From assembly GCA_020635955.1 (NCBI GenBank), contig JACJYW010000006.1:252803-316802 (forward strand): 64,000 nt of DNA, given 5' to 3'. The notes beneath the pieces are model-generated. The model was not told the origin of the DNA, did no database searches, and saw only the letters and a list, made by a program, of their open reading frames with translations. The DNA comes from Crocinitomicaceae bacterium. GTDB lineage: Bacteria; Bacteroidota; Bacteroidia; Flavobacteriales_D; Crocinitomicaceae. This document shows, one piece after another, positions 1 through 9,126 of the stretch. Made by a program: the position numbers and the translations under genes. Within the stretch, counting starts at the first letter, position 1; every line of letters begins with the position of its first letter.

Positions 1-893
1 ATACGACATTTGTTGTTGGAGGACAACACGGCACTGTTTCCTTTTTTGAAGGAAAATCCAATCAAATAGTCGATTCAATTCCTGGAGCGGAAGATATTCG
101 TGATATTAAAATCCTAAGAGGTGGAGCTTTAATCCTAATGAATTCAGGAGAGAATGGAATTATTTGGAGAACCAGCCAGGGAATGACCGATCCCAAACAA
201 GCTTATTACGAAAAAGGTCAATTCCTTGATGGTATGGATTTTTGGAATGATAAAAATGGCGTTGCTTATGGTGATCCTGTTGATGGTAAATTTGTTGTGC
301 TACTAACTGAAGACATGGGAAGATCATGGTTCCCTATAGATTATGAAAACATTCCCTATGCTTTACCAAATGAAGCTGGTTTTGCTGCCAGCGGAACTGG
401 AATCGCAGCTGTAGAAGAGTCAGTAATTATTTTTGGAACCGGTATGGGAGATACCGCCCGCCTTTTTGTTTCTGAAGACAAAGGAAAGAATTGGAATGTG
501 AAATCTACTCCACTTAAATCAGGGGAAAGCTATGGTATTTATAGCCTTTATTTTTGGTCAAAGCATGAAGGAGTAATAGTTGGAGGAAGTTATTTAAAAC
601 CTGAAGACAATGAAAACAACTGCTTCTATACGCTAGATGGTGGTGATACCTGGATAAAAGGCGGTGAAGGCTTAGGCGGATATATCTCCTGTGTTCACGG
701 AACCAAAGATGGAGAATTCATGGTAGCAACCGGAAGGGTAGGCACATATTATTCTTTGAACAGGGGTAAAACCTGGAATATTTTATTCAATAAAAAGTTT
801 TATTCAGTTAGAGTCAGTGAAGACACGCTCTATTTCAGTGGTAAAGAAGGGGTGATTGAAGTGTATTCATACTCACTTAAATCACAAAACTGA
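1..893 (+). CDS. YCF48-like/BNR beta-propeller protein, 5'-truncated by the window
   Basis: The reading frame is open from base 3 to the stop at 891-893, so the ATG at 138 is internal and the true start lies outside the window. The visible ~296 residues carry repeated blade motifs of the YCF48/BNR/sialidase-like type: TEDMGRSW, SEDKGKNW, TLDGGDTW and SLNRGKTW, each an Asp/Gly box followed by Trp. Bacteroidota genomes often carry such proteins as exported propellers annotated vaguely as oxidoreductase or glycosyl hydrolase. No catalytic residue set can be assigned. The last residues (YSYSLKSQN) do not form a T9SS sorting domain. Export is inferred from the family because the N-terminus is missing. 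Confidence 0.75.
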   Translation, partial: TTFVVGGQHGTVSFFEGKSNQIVDSIPGAEDIRDIKILRGGALILMNSGENGIIWRTSQGMTDPKQAYYEKGQFLDGMDFWNDKNGVAYGDPVDGKFVVLLTEDMGRSWFPIDYENIPYALPNEAGFAASGTGIAAVEESVIIFGTGMGDTARLFVSEDKGKNWNVKSTPLKSGESYGIYSLYFWSKHEGVIVGGSYLKPEDNENNCFYTLDGGDTWIKGGEGLGGYISCVHGTKDGEFMVATGRVGTYYSLNRGKTWNILFNKKFYSVRVSEDTLYFSGKEGVIEVYSYSLKSQN

Positions 894-947
894 TAAAAGT
901 CATATCGAGACCTTTTAAGCATCATAATTTAAGCAGAGAGATGGTCG

Positions 948-955
948 TAGTTTTG
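948..955 (+). promoter_or_regulatory. Putative -7 promoter box TAGTTTTG
   Basis: TAGTTTTG matches the Bacteroidota -7 consensus TAnnTTTG and ends 22 bases before the ATG at 978, which allows a short leader for the small membrane protein gene. No good -33 TTG is seen about 19 bases upstream, so the call rests on the -7 box and its position. Confidence 0.4.
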
Positions 956-977
956 GTCTAAACAAAAACTGAAAACT

Positions 978-1340
978 ATGGCAGAGTCAACAACACATGT
1001 AACAGGTACAGCAGCAAAGTCCCATGCTTCTATTCAGGTTCATCATCCGGCAAGAACAAGCTTCTCTGGAGTACAGTGGTTAGATTTTCTTTTTGAAGAT
1101 TTTGAATTCTACAGATACGGAATTATTTCAATACTATTATTGGTATTCGGAACATTGGCGGGAGCAGCAGTAGGTTTAGGCGCCATGTCTAGCCCGGTAG
1201 AGATTGCTTTATTGATTATCCCTACAATGGCTGCGTTAACAATGATCCTTGCAGTGGCTCCAATGAGAACACTAATCTGGACTTGTTTATTCGCAATTGC
1301 AATTGATGTGATTATGATCATTTACCACTTGGTGGTGTAA
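978..1340 (+). CDS. Small multi-pass membrane protein of unknown function
   Basis: This 120-residue protein has a polar, His/Thr-rich N-terminal tail of about 45 residues. It is followed by three hydrophobic segments at roughly 48-70, 75-95 and 98-119, and it ends in the membrane (IIYHLVV). I do not recognise the family. An ATG start, a -7-like box upstream and a strong terminator right after the gene support a real, separately transcribed gene. The upstream propeller gene ends 84 bases before it. Opposite-strand ORFs here are shadows of the hydrophobic codons. Confidence 0.75.
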   Translation: MAESTTHVTGTAAKSHASIQVHHPARTSFSGVQWLDFLFEDFEFYRYGIISILLLVFGTLAGAAVGLGAMSSPVEIALLIIPTMAALTMILAVAPMRTLIWTCLFAIAIDVIMIIYHLVV

Positions 1341-1396
1341 TAAGCTTTTGATTGATTAATCTTTAGGTAGATTTTCATTTCTTAAGGTGAGTGATG

Positions 1397-1423
1397 CCGC
1401 CCCGATCTAGGGGCGGTTTTTTT
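1397..1423 (+). terminator. Rho-independent terminator
   Basis: A perfect 7-bp GC stem CCGCCCC/GGGGCGG (1397-1403, 1410-1416) with a 6-base loop is followed by seven T residues (1417-1423). It ends the transcript of the small membrane protein gene and lies just before the stop of the convergent lipoprotein gene. Confidence 0.9.
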
Positions 1424-1425
1424 AT

Positions 1426-1707
1426 TTAAAAACTTATAGCATGCCTTTTGCAATAATAATTATGATCACCTAATTCGCAACCGCCCAGAACAATAAAGCC
1501 GGAATCTGCCTGCTGAAACATTTCTTCACTAGGAAAACCATATTCAATCGGAACAATACTATCCTTATGATGACCTTGTGGGCAAGCAGGCTCTTGATCA
1601 TTATTAATGAGCTCAAGTAAATCATTCTTAAGATCATTTTTAGGCTGTTCTTCTTGTTGTGAGCAAGCCAATACCATGAAGGGGATAATAAAAATTGTTC
1701 GTTTCAT
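1426..1707 (-). CDS. Small lipoprotein with a zinc-ribbon-like Cys/His module
   Basis: This 93-residue protein begins with a lipoprotein signal (MKRTIFIIPFMVLAC) whose lipobox places the modified Cys at residue 15. The C-terminal half (residues about 40-93) has CPQGHHK, an IPIEYGFPSEEMF-like block, LGGC and a terminal YCKRH. From memory, the same order (CPxxGH, PIxYGxP, GGC, CxxC/H) occurs in a short conserved bacterial domain that is normally cytoplasmic and thought to bind metal. Here it is attached to a lipid anchor. Function is unknown; metal binding is inferred from the Cys/His spacing. It is convergent with the gene at 978-1340. Confidence 0.65.
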   Translation of the reverse strand: MKRTIFIIPFMVLACSQQEEQPKNDLKNDLLELINNDQEPACPQGHHKDSIVPIEYGFPSEEMFQQADSGFIVLGGCELGDHNYYCKRHAISF

Positions 1708-1773
1708 ATCTTTCTTTACAACAAAGAAAACAAAAGGTTCAATTGGTTATCTTTATAGTATAAATTACTAATA

Positions 1774-4700
1774 ATGAACCGTTTCCTTTTATCCTTACTG
1801 TTAATATTCGTTGGATCAACCATTTTTGGTCAAAGTAATCCAAAGCTTGAAACAATTCTTCAGCAAGGTCACGCTAAATATGTTACAGCAGCTGATTTTC
1901 ATCCCTCTGGTAAATACGTAGCCACCGGAGGATACGACAATGCTATCATACTTTGGAATTTATCCAATGGCAAACAAATAAGAATGTTTAATAGGCACAC
2001 AGCTCCTGTTTGGTCCGTTGAGTTTAGTCCGGAAGGGGATCAGTTACTGTCTACTTCTGCTGATAAAACCATTAACTTATATGATATCAAAACCGGCGAA
2101 CTTATTCATTCCTGGGAAAGTGGAAATGAAGACGTAAGACAAGCTTATTTCAGTGGTAATGGTCAGTACATCTATTATCTGAACAACAGAGATGAATATC
2201 ATGTATGTGATCGTAAAACAGGCAAGTTATTAGGTGATTACAAGAAGAACTATTCAGCTTACTATTTAAGAAATCTTATTGATCCAAGCGGAACTAGAGT
2301 ATTGAATACCTCTGGATACAAAGGTGCCGAAGTGCTGGAATTAGGAACGGGTGACACGATCCTTCAAATACCTTTTGATAAAGTTTGGGGAATGGCCTTT
2401 AGCCCTGATGGCTCTAAGATCGCACTGAGTTCCTCTAAGTTATTTGCAAAGATCTTTGATGCACAAACAGGTAAGGAGCTAGCCGATTTGACTGACCCTG
2501 ATTCTGATGAAAGATGTGATGGGTGTAATACAAAAATGACCTGGAGCAATGATGGTAAATACCTCATGACCATGTCTAACAAAGTTGACGCTATACTTTG
2601 GGATGCCGCAACAGGCAAGAAGATCAAAGCATTTAATGATGTCCGTGAGCGCCCGACCATTTTAAAGTTCTCACCAGATGATAGTCATATTGTAATGTCA
2701 TTGGGTGATCAACTTTTTGCTTATCAAACGAAAACAGGGAAGAAAACCCTGGAAATTAAAAAAGAAGGCCTGGATTATTTTGACATCAATTTTGATCCAT
2801 TGAGCAATAAGATCATTCTTCCCGGAAAGAACAGTACAGCTGAGATTTGGGATGTTTCAACCGGAAAGAGAGTAGATGTATTAGAAGGATATTTAAACAA
2901 AGATCGAGATGATGGATTACGCTTTAGCTATGATAGTTATTGGGATTCCGGTATTTTAAAATACTTATCACTTCGCAGATCCTTTGCTATCAGTCCTGAT
3001 GATAAATACATGGTGATTGGGGGGATTGATTCAACCGCTTTGATGATCGAATTATCTACAGGTAAGGTGATACAGGAATTCAAAGGACATTCTAAAGTGG
3101 TAATTGCCTTTGATTTTTCACCAGATGGTAAAACACTGGCAACTGCAGGTGGAGATAGACACCTCAAATTATGGGATGTTAAAACCGGTAAATTGATCTC
3201 AGATATTGGTAAACACAGGGAATTGATCTTTGATCTTTCATTCGATAACTCAGGAGAAAAGATCGTAACAGCCAGTTGGGACGGGACCATGTGTGTTTGG
3301 GATCTTAAAAATGAAAAGTATCACTTTAAAGATATGGGAGGCAATTCTCCCTATTGTGTTGGTTTTACTCCAAACGACCTTTATGTAGTGAGTGGTAATT
3401 TGAAGAATAATTTTAAATTCTATGAAGCGGATGTCCTGGAAGAATTCAGAGATCTTGTGGGTAATGATGATATTGTTAGTGACTTTGCGTTTAGTTCAAA
3501 CGGATCAAAATTGGTCACCTGTTCATGGGATGGCAACATTAAAGTATGGGATGTGATTTCAGGGATGTTGATCGGGAAACATCATCTGCACAACGGACCC
3601 GTGTATAGCTGTGATTGGAGTAATGACGGTAAATATGTGGTTTCATCCGGGGCGGATGGCATCATACATTTATGGGATCCTGAGAAACGAAGCCTGGTTA
3701 AATCTTTGAAAGGGCATACCAGTGCGGTTACTAAAGTGCGTTTTACTTCAGACAGCAAAAAGGTCATTTCTATTAGTGTAGATGGAGAAGTAAAGGTCTG
3801 GAATATAGATCAGGATAAACCCATTTATTCAAGGATACAAATTTCAAGAAATGAATGGTTAACTACCACGCCTTCAGGTTATTTTGACGGATCATCTAAA
3901 GCTTTAAATGTAGTCAACTATGTTTCTGGAATGGAGGTAGTTCCGGTAGGGTCATTGTTTGACAAGTATTATACCCCAGGACTGATCAAACGCATTTATG
4001 CAGGAGAAAAATTCGAAGATACAGGAGAGAATATCAAAGAACTGATCGAATCCTCACCATTGATCGCTTTTCATTTGACAGAATCTAGTAAACGATCTAT
4101 TCCTGTTGAACACGACTCAGTGTATAAATGGAAGAAAAACGTATTGCCTCTGGGTATTCAGATTAACAGCAAAGACCATGAATTGCAGGAGATCAGGGTT
4201 TACAATAATGGTAAACTCGTAATAGCAGAATCACTACAAGAAGAACTGGTTTTCAGAGGAGGAGAGAAGGATATACGTAATTATGAAGTTCCACTGGCAG
4301 ATGGCGAGAACGAGATCACAGGTCTGGTAATCAATAAAGACAGAACCGAATCAGTTCCTACTAAAATATTAGTTCATTTTGATGGTGAAGCAGCTCAAAC
4401 CGACCTGTATATCTTATCTATAGGCATTAATGAATATAAAAATCCAAAGTATAATCTGGATTACGCCGTTAACGATTCAAAGTCTTTCACCAAATCGATC
4501 AAAGATGGTGGAGCAGGCCTATTTACCAACGTATTTGAATATTCCATCACCAATGAAAAAGCCACAAAGGAAGTTATTACTGCCACGATCAAGGAAATTG
4601 AAGAAAAGATAGGTCCTGAGGATGTGTTTCTATTCTATTACGCCGGTCACGGTGTTATGAGCTTTGAAAAAGATGAGACGCAATCTGATTTCTACATTGT

Positions 4701-5175
4701 AACGCATGACGTAACCAATCTTTATGGTGAAGTAGACATGCTAAAAGAAAAGGCAATTTCCGCCAAGGAACTTATGGCTTTTTCAATTGAGATCTCAGCT
4801 GAGAAACAATTGTTCATTCTTGATGCCTGTCATTCAGGCGGTGCTTTAGAAAGCTTTGCTACCAGAGGAGATGGGAGAGAGAAGGCCTTAGCACAATTAG
4901 CGAGAAGCACAGGAACCTTTTTCTTAACGGCCTCACAAGATGCTCAATATGCAAACGAAGTCGGCAACTTGAAGCATGGGTTATTTACGTATGCCTTACT
5001 CGAAATATTGGATGGTCAAATGGGAGATAATGGCGATCATAAGATCACCATCAATGAGATCAAATCTTATGTTGAAGACCGTGTTCCGGAATTATCAGAG
5101 GAATACAGAGGATCGCCTCAATATCCAACCTCTTATAGTTTTGGGCAGGATTTTCCGATTGTAATAATCAAATAA
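1774..5175 (+). CDS. Exported WD40-repeat/caspase (peptidase C14) fusion protein
   Basis: The 1133-residue protein starts with a signal peptide (MNRFLLSLLLIFVGSTIFGQ). Residues about 30-690 form a long series of WD40 repeats (units such as HPSGKYVATGGYDNAIILW and SPDGKTLATAGGDRHLKLWD), enough for one or two propellers. A beta-rich linker of about 190 residues leads to a C-terminal caspase-like domain (about 880-1133). The caspase His is in YYAGHG (H959) and the Cys in LDACHSGG (C1019), both intact. WD40-metacaspase fusions are known in cyanobacteria and other multicellular or complex bacteria. Here the signal peptide points to a periplasmic or surface site, and no T9SS sorting domain is present. 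Substrate and trigger are unknown. It ends directly against the convergent gene at 5176, with no spacer. Confidence 0.9.
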   Translation: MNRFLLSLLLIFVGSTIFGQSNPKLETILQQGHAKYVTAADFHPSGKYVATGGYDNAIILWNLSNGKQIRMFNRHTAPVWSVEFSPEGDQLLSTSADKTINLYDIKTGELIHSWESGNEDVRQAYFSGNGQYIYYLNNRDEYHVCDRKTGKLLGDYKKNYSAYYLRNLIDPSGTRVLNTSGYKGAEVLELGTGDTILQIPFDKVWGMAFSPDGSKIALSSSKLFAKIFDAQTGKELADLTDPDSDERCDGCNTKMTWSNDGKYLMTMSNKVDAILWDAATGKKIKAFNDVRERPTILKFSPDDSHIVMSLGDQLFAYQTKTGKKTLEIKKEGLDYFDINFDPLSNKIILPGKNSTAEIWDVSTGKRVDVLEGYLNKDRDDGLRFSYDSYWDSGILKYLSLRRSFAISPDDKYMVIGGIDSTALMIELSTGKVIQEFKGHSKVVIAFDFSPDGKTLATAGGDRHLKLWDVKTGKLISDIGKHRELIFDLSFDNSGEKIVTASWDGTMCVWDLKNEKYHFKDMGGNSPYCVGFTPNDLYVVSGNLKNNFKFYEADVLEEFRDLVGNDDIVSDFAFSSNGSKLVTCSWDGNIKVWDVISGMLIGKHHLHNGPVYSCDWSNDGKYVVSSGADGIIHLWDPEKRSLVKSLKGHTSAVTKVRFTSDSKKVISISVDGEVKVWNIDQDKPIYSRIQISRNEWLTTTPSGYFDGSSKALNVVNYVSGMEVVPVGSLFDKYYTPGLIKRIYAGEKFEDTGENIKELIESSPLIAFHLTESSKRSIPVEHDSVYKWKKNVLPLGIQINSKDHELQEIRVYNNGKLVIAESLQEELVFRGGEKDIRNYEVPLADGENEITGLVINKDRTESVPTKILVHFDGEAAQTDLYILSIGINEYKNPKYNLDYAVNDSKSFTKSIKDGGAGLFTNVFEYSITNEKATKEVITATIKEIEEKIGPEDVFLFYYAGHGVMSFEKDETQSDFYIVTHDVTNLYGEVDMLKEKAISAKELMAFSIEISAEKQLFILDACHSGGALESFATRGDGREKALAQLARSTGTFFLTASQDAQYANEVGNLKHGLFTYALLEILDGQMGDNGDHKITINEIKSYVEDRVPELSEEYRGSPQYPTSYSFGQDFPIVIIK

Positions 5176-6264
5176 CTAGTCGTTTAGCCAACGTAAGAAC
5201 TTTTTCCAGGCTCCTTTAGGCTCTTCTTTTGATGCAGCCTTTTTCTTCTCAGTTTTAACTGCTTTCTTCTTCTTAACAGGAGTTTGAACTTTAGCGGCTA
5301 CATTTTGTTGATAGTGCTGAGCCTTGTTCTTTTTCATTCGCTCGTCACGTTCTCTCTTAGCTTTATTCGCTAAACTGATCTCTCTGTTTCGTTTTTGCTC
5401 AGGAGTAAATCGGTATTCACCTCTATCATTCTTATAGATGGAATCCTCTTCTTCTTCTTCAATGTTTTCCTTAACTTCTGCTGCGGTGTTCGCTACCTTT
5501 TTTACCTTTTGATCTGATGGATTATCCATGGCAGCATCCAACTCAGCAAAAATAGCCGCCTTTTCGTCTGACATTTCTTGTGCACCATTCATATCTGGAA
5601 ATTCAGAAGTGTCTACATCACCGTCCAGTGCATCTATTTCATTCTCAATAGCATCAATAGTTGGCAAATCTTCCTCCTCAGGCTCAGGCTCGTCAGTTCC
5701 AAGATCAATTTTACCAACTACTTTTAAGCCTTGTAATTTCTCAACTTTAGCTGCAATTAACTCGGCATCTCTATTTACTTCAACTGCTTCGAATACAGTA
5801 TTTTCATCAGCAACCACATCTTTCCCTTCTGTAGGATCTTCATAGTTGATCGAAACCACTTTTTTATCTTCCTTTAGATCAGATGTATTTGTTTTCACAT
5901 CATCTGCCTTTGGAAATACTTCCGCTTCTTCATCAGAAGTTTTCACAGAAACATCATCAGACTTTACCAAAACAGGCTTTTCCTTTTTTACAGATTTAGC
6001 TTTTGGCTTAGTTTCTTTCTTCGCAACTTTCTCCTCAGTCTTCTTCTCAGCCTTCTTTTCAGTTTTCTTCACAGCTTTCTTTTCAACCTTCACTTCAGGA
6101 ACAACTTCTTCAACTTTAAAGTTGTCCATCACAGCTTTAACGTGCTCTTCTTCGATCTTGATGTTAGGGTCTTTATCTAACTCTACATTGAACTTATCCT
6201 TGATAAAAGTTCTGATCTCGGCAGGTTTTACTTCTACTTTTCTAGCTAATTGTGCAAGTCTCAT
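5176..6264 (-). CDS. Lys/Glu-rich protein with IF2-N-like N-terminal domain
   Basis: This 362-residue protein begins MRLAQLARKVEVKPAEIRTF. That matches the short helical IF2-N module found at the start of initiation factor IF-2 (LA-x-x-LxV, then a helix pair). Residues about 60-120 are Lys/Glu-rich low complexity, the middle (120-260) is acidic, and the tail (270-362) is basic with many KKK runs, ending WKKFLRWLND. Apart from the first 50 residues it looks disordered. A nucleic-acid or ribosome-associated role is a guess from composition. Antisense ORFs of 105 and 141 codons in this region are composition artefacts. It shares no spacer with the caspase gene. Confidence 0.8.
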   Translation of the reverse strand: MRLAQLARKVEVKPAEIRTFIKDKFNVELDKDPNIKIEEEHVKAVMDNFKVEEVVPEVKVEKKAVKKTEKKAEKKTEEKVAKKETKPKAKSVKKEKPVLVKSDDVSVKTSDEEAEVFPKADDVKTNTSDLKEDKKVVSINYEDPTEGKDVVADENTVFEAVEVNRDAELIAAKVEKLQGLKVVGKIDLGTDEPEPEEEDLPTIDAIENEIDALDGDVDTSEFPDMNGAQEMSDEKAAIFAELDAAMDNPSDQKVKKVANTAAEVKENIEEEEEDSIYKNDRGEYRFTPEQKRNREISLANKAKRERDERMKKNKAQHYQQNVAAKVQTPVKKKKAVKTEKKKAASKEEPKGAWKKFLRWLND

Positions 6265-6290
6265 CTGTTGAATTTCCTTGTTTGGCAGGA

Positions 6291-6298
6291 CAAATATA
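6291..6298 (-). promoter_or_regulatory. Putative -7 box TATATTTG for the IF2-N-like gene
   Basis: Read on the minus strand, TATATTTG is a full match to TAnnTTTG and lies 26 bases before the ATG at 6264. No clear TTG lies 19 bases upstream, so the -33 element is weak. Confidence 0.45.
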
Positions 6299-6386
6299 AG
6301 GCACTTTTAAGAATTGAAAAAGCCTCAAGCACCTCATTTTTACTCTTCTTTTGAAATGAATCTTTAATTTCACGAAGAAATCTTAG

Positions 6387-7076
6387 ATGACTGAAAGTAA
6401 AAAACATAGACAGGCTCAATTTCTATACCTTGCATTAGCAGGCATTTTTATCTCTTTATTGGTGTCCTGTAATTTGATCTTTTTAAAGTTCATTTCCTGG
6501 AAACCTTTTGGCGCATACACTTTCATTATCTCTGTAGGTTTAATTCCATATCCTTTAACTTTTTTAGTTACTGACCTGATCTCAGAAATATTTGGTGAGA
6601 AAAGAGCAAATGATGTGGTTAAAGTCGGCTTGATCTGTGCTGTATTAGTGATGGGAACCACCATAATTGCTGATCTGGCACCCGCTATAGATACATCAGT
6701 TGTTAGTGATGAAGAATTTCACAAGGTATTTGGCCTCACAGGTATTGCTGTTAGCGCTTCTATGATCGCCTATTTATTGGCTCAATTCATTGATATCAAA
6801 CTATTTCATTTTTGGAAAAGACTCACAAAAGGAAAACATCTTTGGTTAAGGAATAATTTCTCAACCATCTTATCTCAGTTAGTAGACACACTAACTGTAT
6901 TGTTATTGCTTTGCTCTCTAGGTGCTATGGATTGGGAGGTTTTTGGAACAATTTTCTTAGGAAGCTTCCTTTTCAAAGTGATAATAGCAGCTCTTGATAC
7001 ACCATTTTTCTACTTATTCACCTTTTTGATCAAACGCCATTTCGGATTAAAGGAAATGGAAGAGATCAAGCTTTAA
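6387..7076 (+). CDS. yhhQ: Queuosine precursor transporter (YhhQ/DUF165 family)
   Basis: The 229-residue integral membrane protein has about six hydrophobic segments. It carries the family signature region GLIPYPLTFLVTDLISEIFG (about residues 50-70), followed by the conserved EKRANDVVKVG stretch. This family (formerly DUF165, Vut_1) imports queuosine precursors such as preQ0/preQ1 across the inner membrane for tRNA modification. Length matches the family. The last 11 bases overlap the 3' end of the convergent YfhO-type gene. No other queuosine gene is nearby, so the assignment rests on sequence alone. Confidence 0.88.
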   Translation: MTESKKHRQAQFLYLALAGIFISLLVSCNLIFLKFISWKPFGAYTFIISVGLIPYPLTFLVTDLISEIFGEKRANDVVKVGLICAVLVMGTTIIADLAPAIDTSVVSDEEFHKVFGLTGIAVSASMIAYLLAQFIDIKLFHFWKRLTKGKHLWLRNNFSTILSQLVDTLTVLLLLCSLGAMDWEVFGTIFLGSFLFKVIIAALDTPFFYLFTFLIKRHFGLKEMEEIKL

Positions 7077-9126
7077 CGGCTGAATTCTTCTTTGATCGAA
7101 CTATTTCTCGAACTAAATAGAAGGTCACTAATAAATACCCAAGAATAGAAAAGATCCAGGTCCATTGTGTTCTTGGAGAGCGATATTCAAAAAGCAAATC
7201 TCCCTTTGTTCCGGCAGGTATGACAACTTCCATAGTGAGATCATTGTGTTTTGATATGTCAAGCTTTTTTCCGTTAACGCTCGCATTCCATAAATGATGA
7301 TAGTTTTGGTTCAACACCAATGTTTGAGGTTGTCCGGATGCATTAGCTACACTTGCGTGAAACTTATTATAATCCACCTTGATATCTTCTACAGGCAAAT
7401 CCATTTGATCATAATACATCACATTGAACTCAAGGGCTTCAAACAATCTGCCATCTTCCAAAGCCTCATCAAAAGAACTAAATCGCATAGGATTCACTCC
7501 AACAGAACTGATCGTTTTATTAAAAGTAGACAGGTTTTGCCAAATTCCATTGGTTCCCATTCCAGGCTGAGATTCATCCAATTCCTTTAATGGCGTATAG
7601 TTGTAATATTGAGCTATGTCCTTTGGGAGATGATCAAAATAACCAGAAACACCATCCTGAGGTATCTTATAACAAACTGTAGTTGGAACAGAAAGCCTTG
7701 TTTGAATACATAGATCAAGAATCAATAAAACGGATAACGCCACAAAAACAGATTGTTTAAAGAATCTTTTCAAGCTCAATGCAAGACCAATCAGCATCAG
7801 GCTAATAAAAGCATTCAGCAATACATGTGCTGTTAACGGACTTTGTGAGAATTCTCTGTACGTATCGATATCCGAAATTAATGTAAACACCTCAGAGAAA
7901 GAAGACAGTTTGAATGCAGATGCCAATCCTCCTAAAAACAAAAGACTGACAAGAATGATCATTGCCATTTTATGTCGCTTTTGAATTCCATTTTCTATTA
8001 CTTCTTTGAGTTCATATCCGGCAAGTAACAAAGCACAGAATATCGTAAAGGCCCTGAAAACAGATGGATGTCTGAAGAACCCAAAACCAGGTAATTGGTA
8101 AAAGAACTTATAAATAAAGGTTTCTCCTCCAGCTGCTAGTACCAACGAGAGTAGAAGACAGCTCACCAGAATGATCTTGTTTTTATTCCATTTTGAAAAG
8201 AAAGCAGCTATAAAGCCGAACAAACCAACAAGCCCAAAATACCCATTACGCAAGGTCATGTCTGTAATATTGAACCAATCTGTATCTGATAGAACAGCAT
8301 AAGGAAAAACAAATGAACTGTAACTAACAGGAGTAAATGGATTTCTCAGTAAAAATGTACTGTATTCTAATTTCTCTCCACGATTAAAATAGGGTGCAAA
8401 TTCCAGAAAGGAATTAATGTAGGGCAGAAGCAGCACCAGAATTACCACTAGGATCAATGTACCTCCCAATAAAATTCTTTTCGCATCCTTTTTGTTATTG
8501 ATCAGTTGATAAACGAAAATCCCTGAAATAATATAAGCCAGAATTATCGTGTATGAAGGACTAGCTCCCGTCACTAAAAGCGAAATGAACAGAGCGGTAT
8601 ATAGCTGATACTTTAGCTTGAATGTTTCAAAGAATTTTAGCAAAGCATAAATGATCCAGGGAAACCAGGTCACGGCAATTAGAAAGACCATTAACTGTGA
8701 AGACCCCACCATAAAACCTGAAAGTGCATAGCTCATTCCAAGTATAAAGCTCGTTTTCTCTGAATCAAACAGGTAATTACTCAATCTATACATCCCTAAG
8801 CCAGCAAATACATAGCACACTAATAATTCAAAGATCAATGAATTAATGGTATACTTCCCAAAAAGCATGATGACCCAAACAATAGGATTCCACGCTCCGC
8901 TTTGAAGATCTGCATATCCTAGATATCCCAGACGTTGGAATGGATTCCATAAGGGAAGATGTCCATTCCACAAATAATCACTTAAAAAATAACGGTAGGG
9001 TAGATAGCCATTAACGTTATCCCACTTGGGTATATAGATGAAGAAAGTTAAAGGATAGAGTGCAAGTAATACGAATAAAACTATAAGAAGCTGATACTTG
9101 TATTTACTGAGCAATTGTTTGACCAC
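7066..9126 (-). CDS. YfhO-family polytopic membrane protein (GT-C-like)
   Basis: The 686-residue protein has about 12-14 membrane segments followed by a soluble C-terminal region and one last segment near the end. The N-terminal lumenal loop PKWDNVNGYLPYRYFLSDYLW, the WNPFQRLGYLG block and the C-terminal beta domain are typical of the YfhO/GT-C-like membrane family thought to transfer sugars from lipid carriers. The start is a GTG at 9126: an in-frame stop lies two codons upstream and no ATG is near. It overlaps the upstream glycosyltransferase by 23 bases, so the pair is probably co-translated. Acceptor unknown. Confidence 0.8.
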   Translation of the reverse strand: MVKQLLSKYKYQLLIVLFVLLALYPLTFFIYIPKWDNVNGYLPYRYFLSDYLWNGHLPLWNPFQRLGYLGYADLQSGAWNPIVWVIMLFGKYTINSLIFELLVCYVFAGLGMYRLSNYLFDSEKTSFILGMSYALSGFMVGSSQLMVFLIAVTWFPWIIYALLKFFETFKLKYQLYTALFISLLVTGASPSYTIILAYIISGIFVYQLINNKKDAKRILLGGTLILVVILVLLLPYINSFLEFAPYFNRGEKLEYSTFLLRNPFTPVSYSSFVFPYAVLSDTDWFNITDMTLRNGYFGLVGLFGFIAAFFSKWNKNKIILVSCLLLSLVLAAGGETFIYKFFYQLPGFGFFRHPSVFRAFTIFCALLLAGYELKEVIENGIQKRHKMAMIILVSLLFLGGLASAFKLSSFSEVFTLISDIDTYREFSQSPLTAHVLLNAFISLMLIGLALSLKRFFKQSVFVALSVLLILDLCIQTRLSVPTTVCYKIPQDGVSGYFDHLPKDIAQYYNYTPLKELDESQPGMGTNGIWQNLSTFNKTISSVGVNPMRFSSFDEALEDGRLFEALEFNVMYYDQMDLPVEDIKVDYNKFHASVANASGQPQTLVLNQNYHHLWNASVNGKKLDISKHNDLTMEVVIPAGTKGDLLFEYRSPRTQWTWIFSILGYLLVTFYLVREIVRSKKNSAVKA

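Noticed and set aside
5528..6271. Two antisense ORFs of 105 and 141 codons
   Set aside because: They mirror the Lys/Glu-rich gene on the minus strand; Ser/Thr/Phe-rich translation is a codon artefact.
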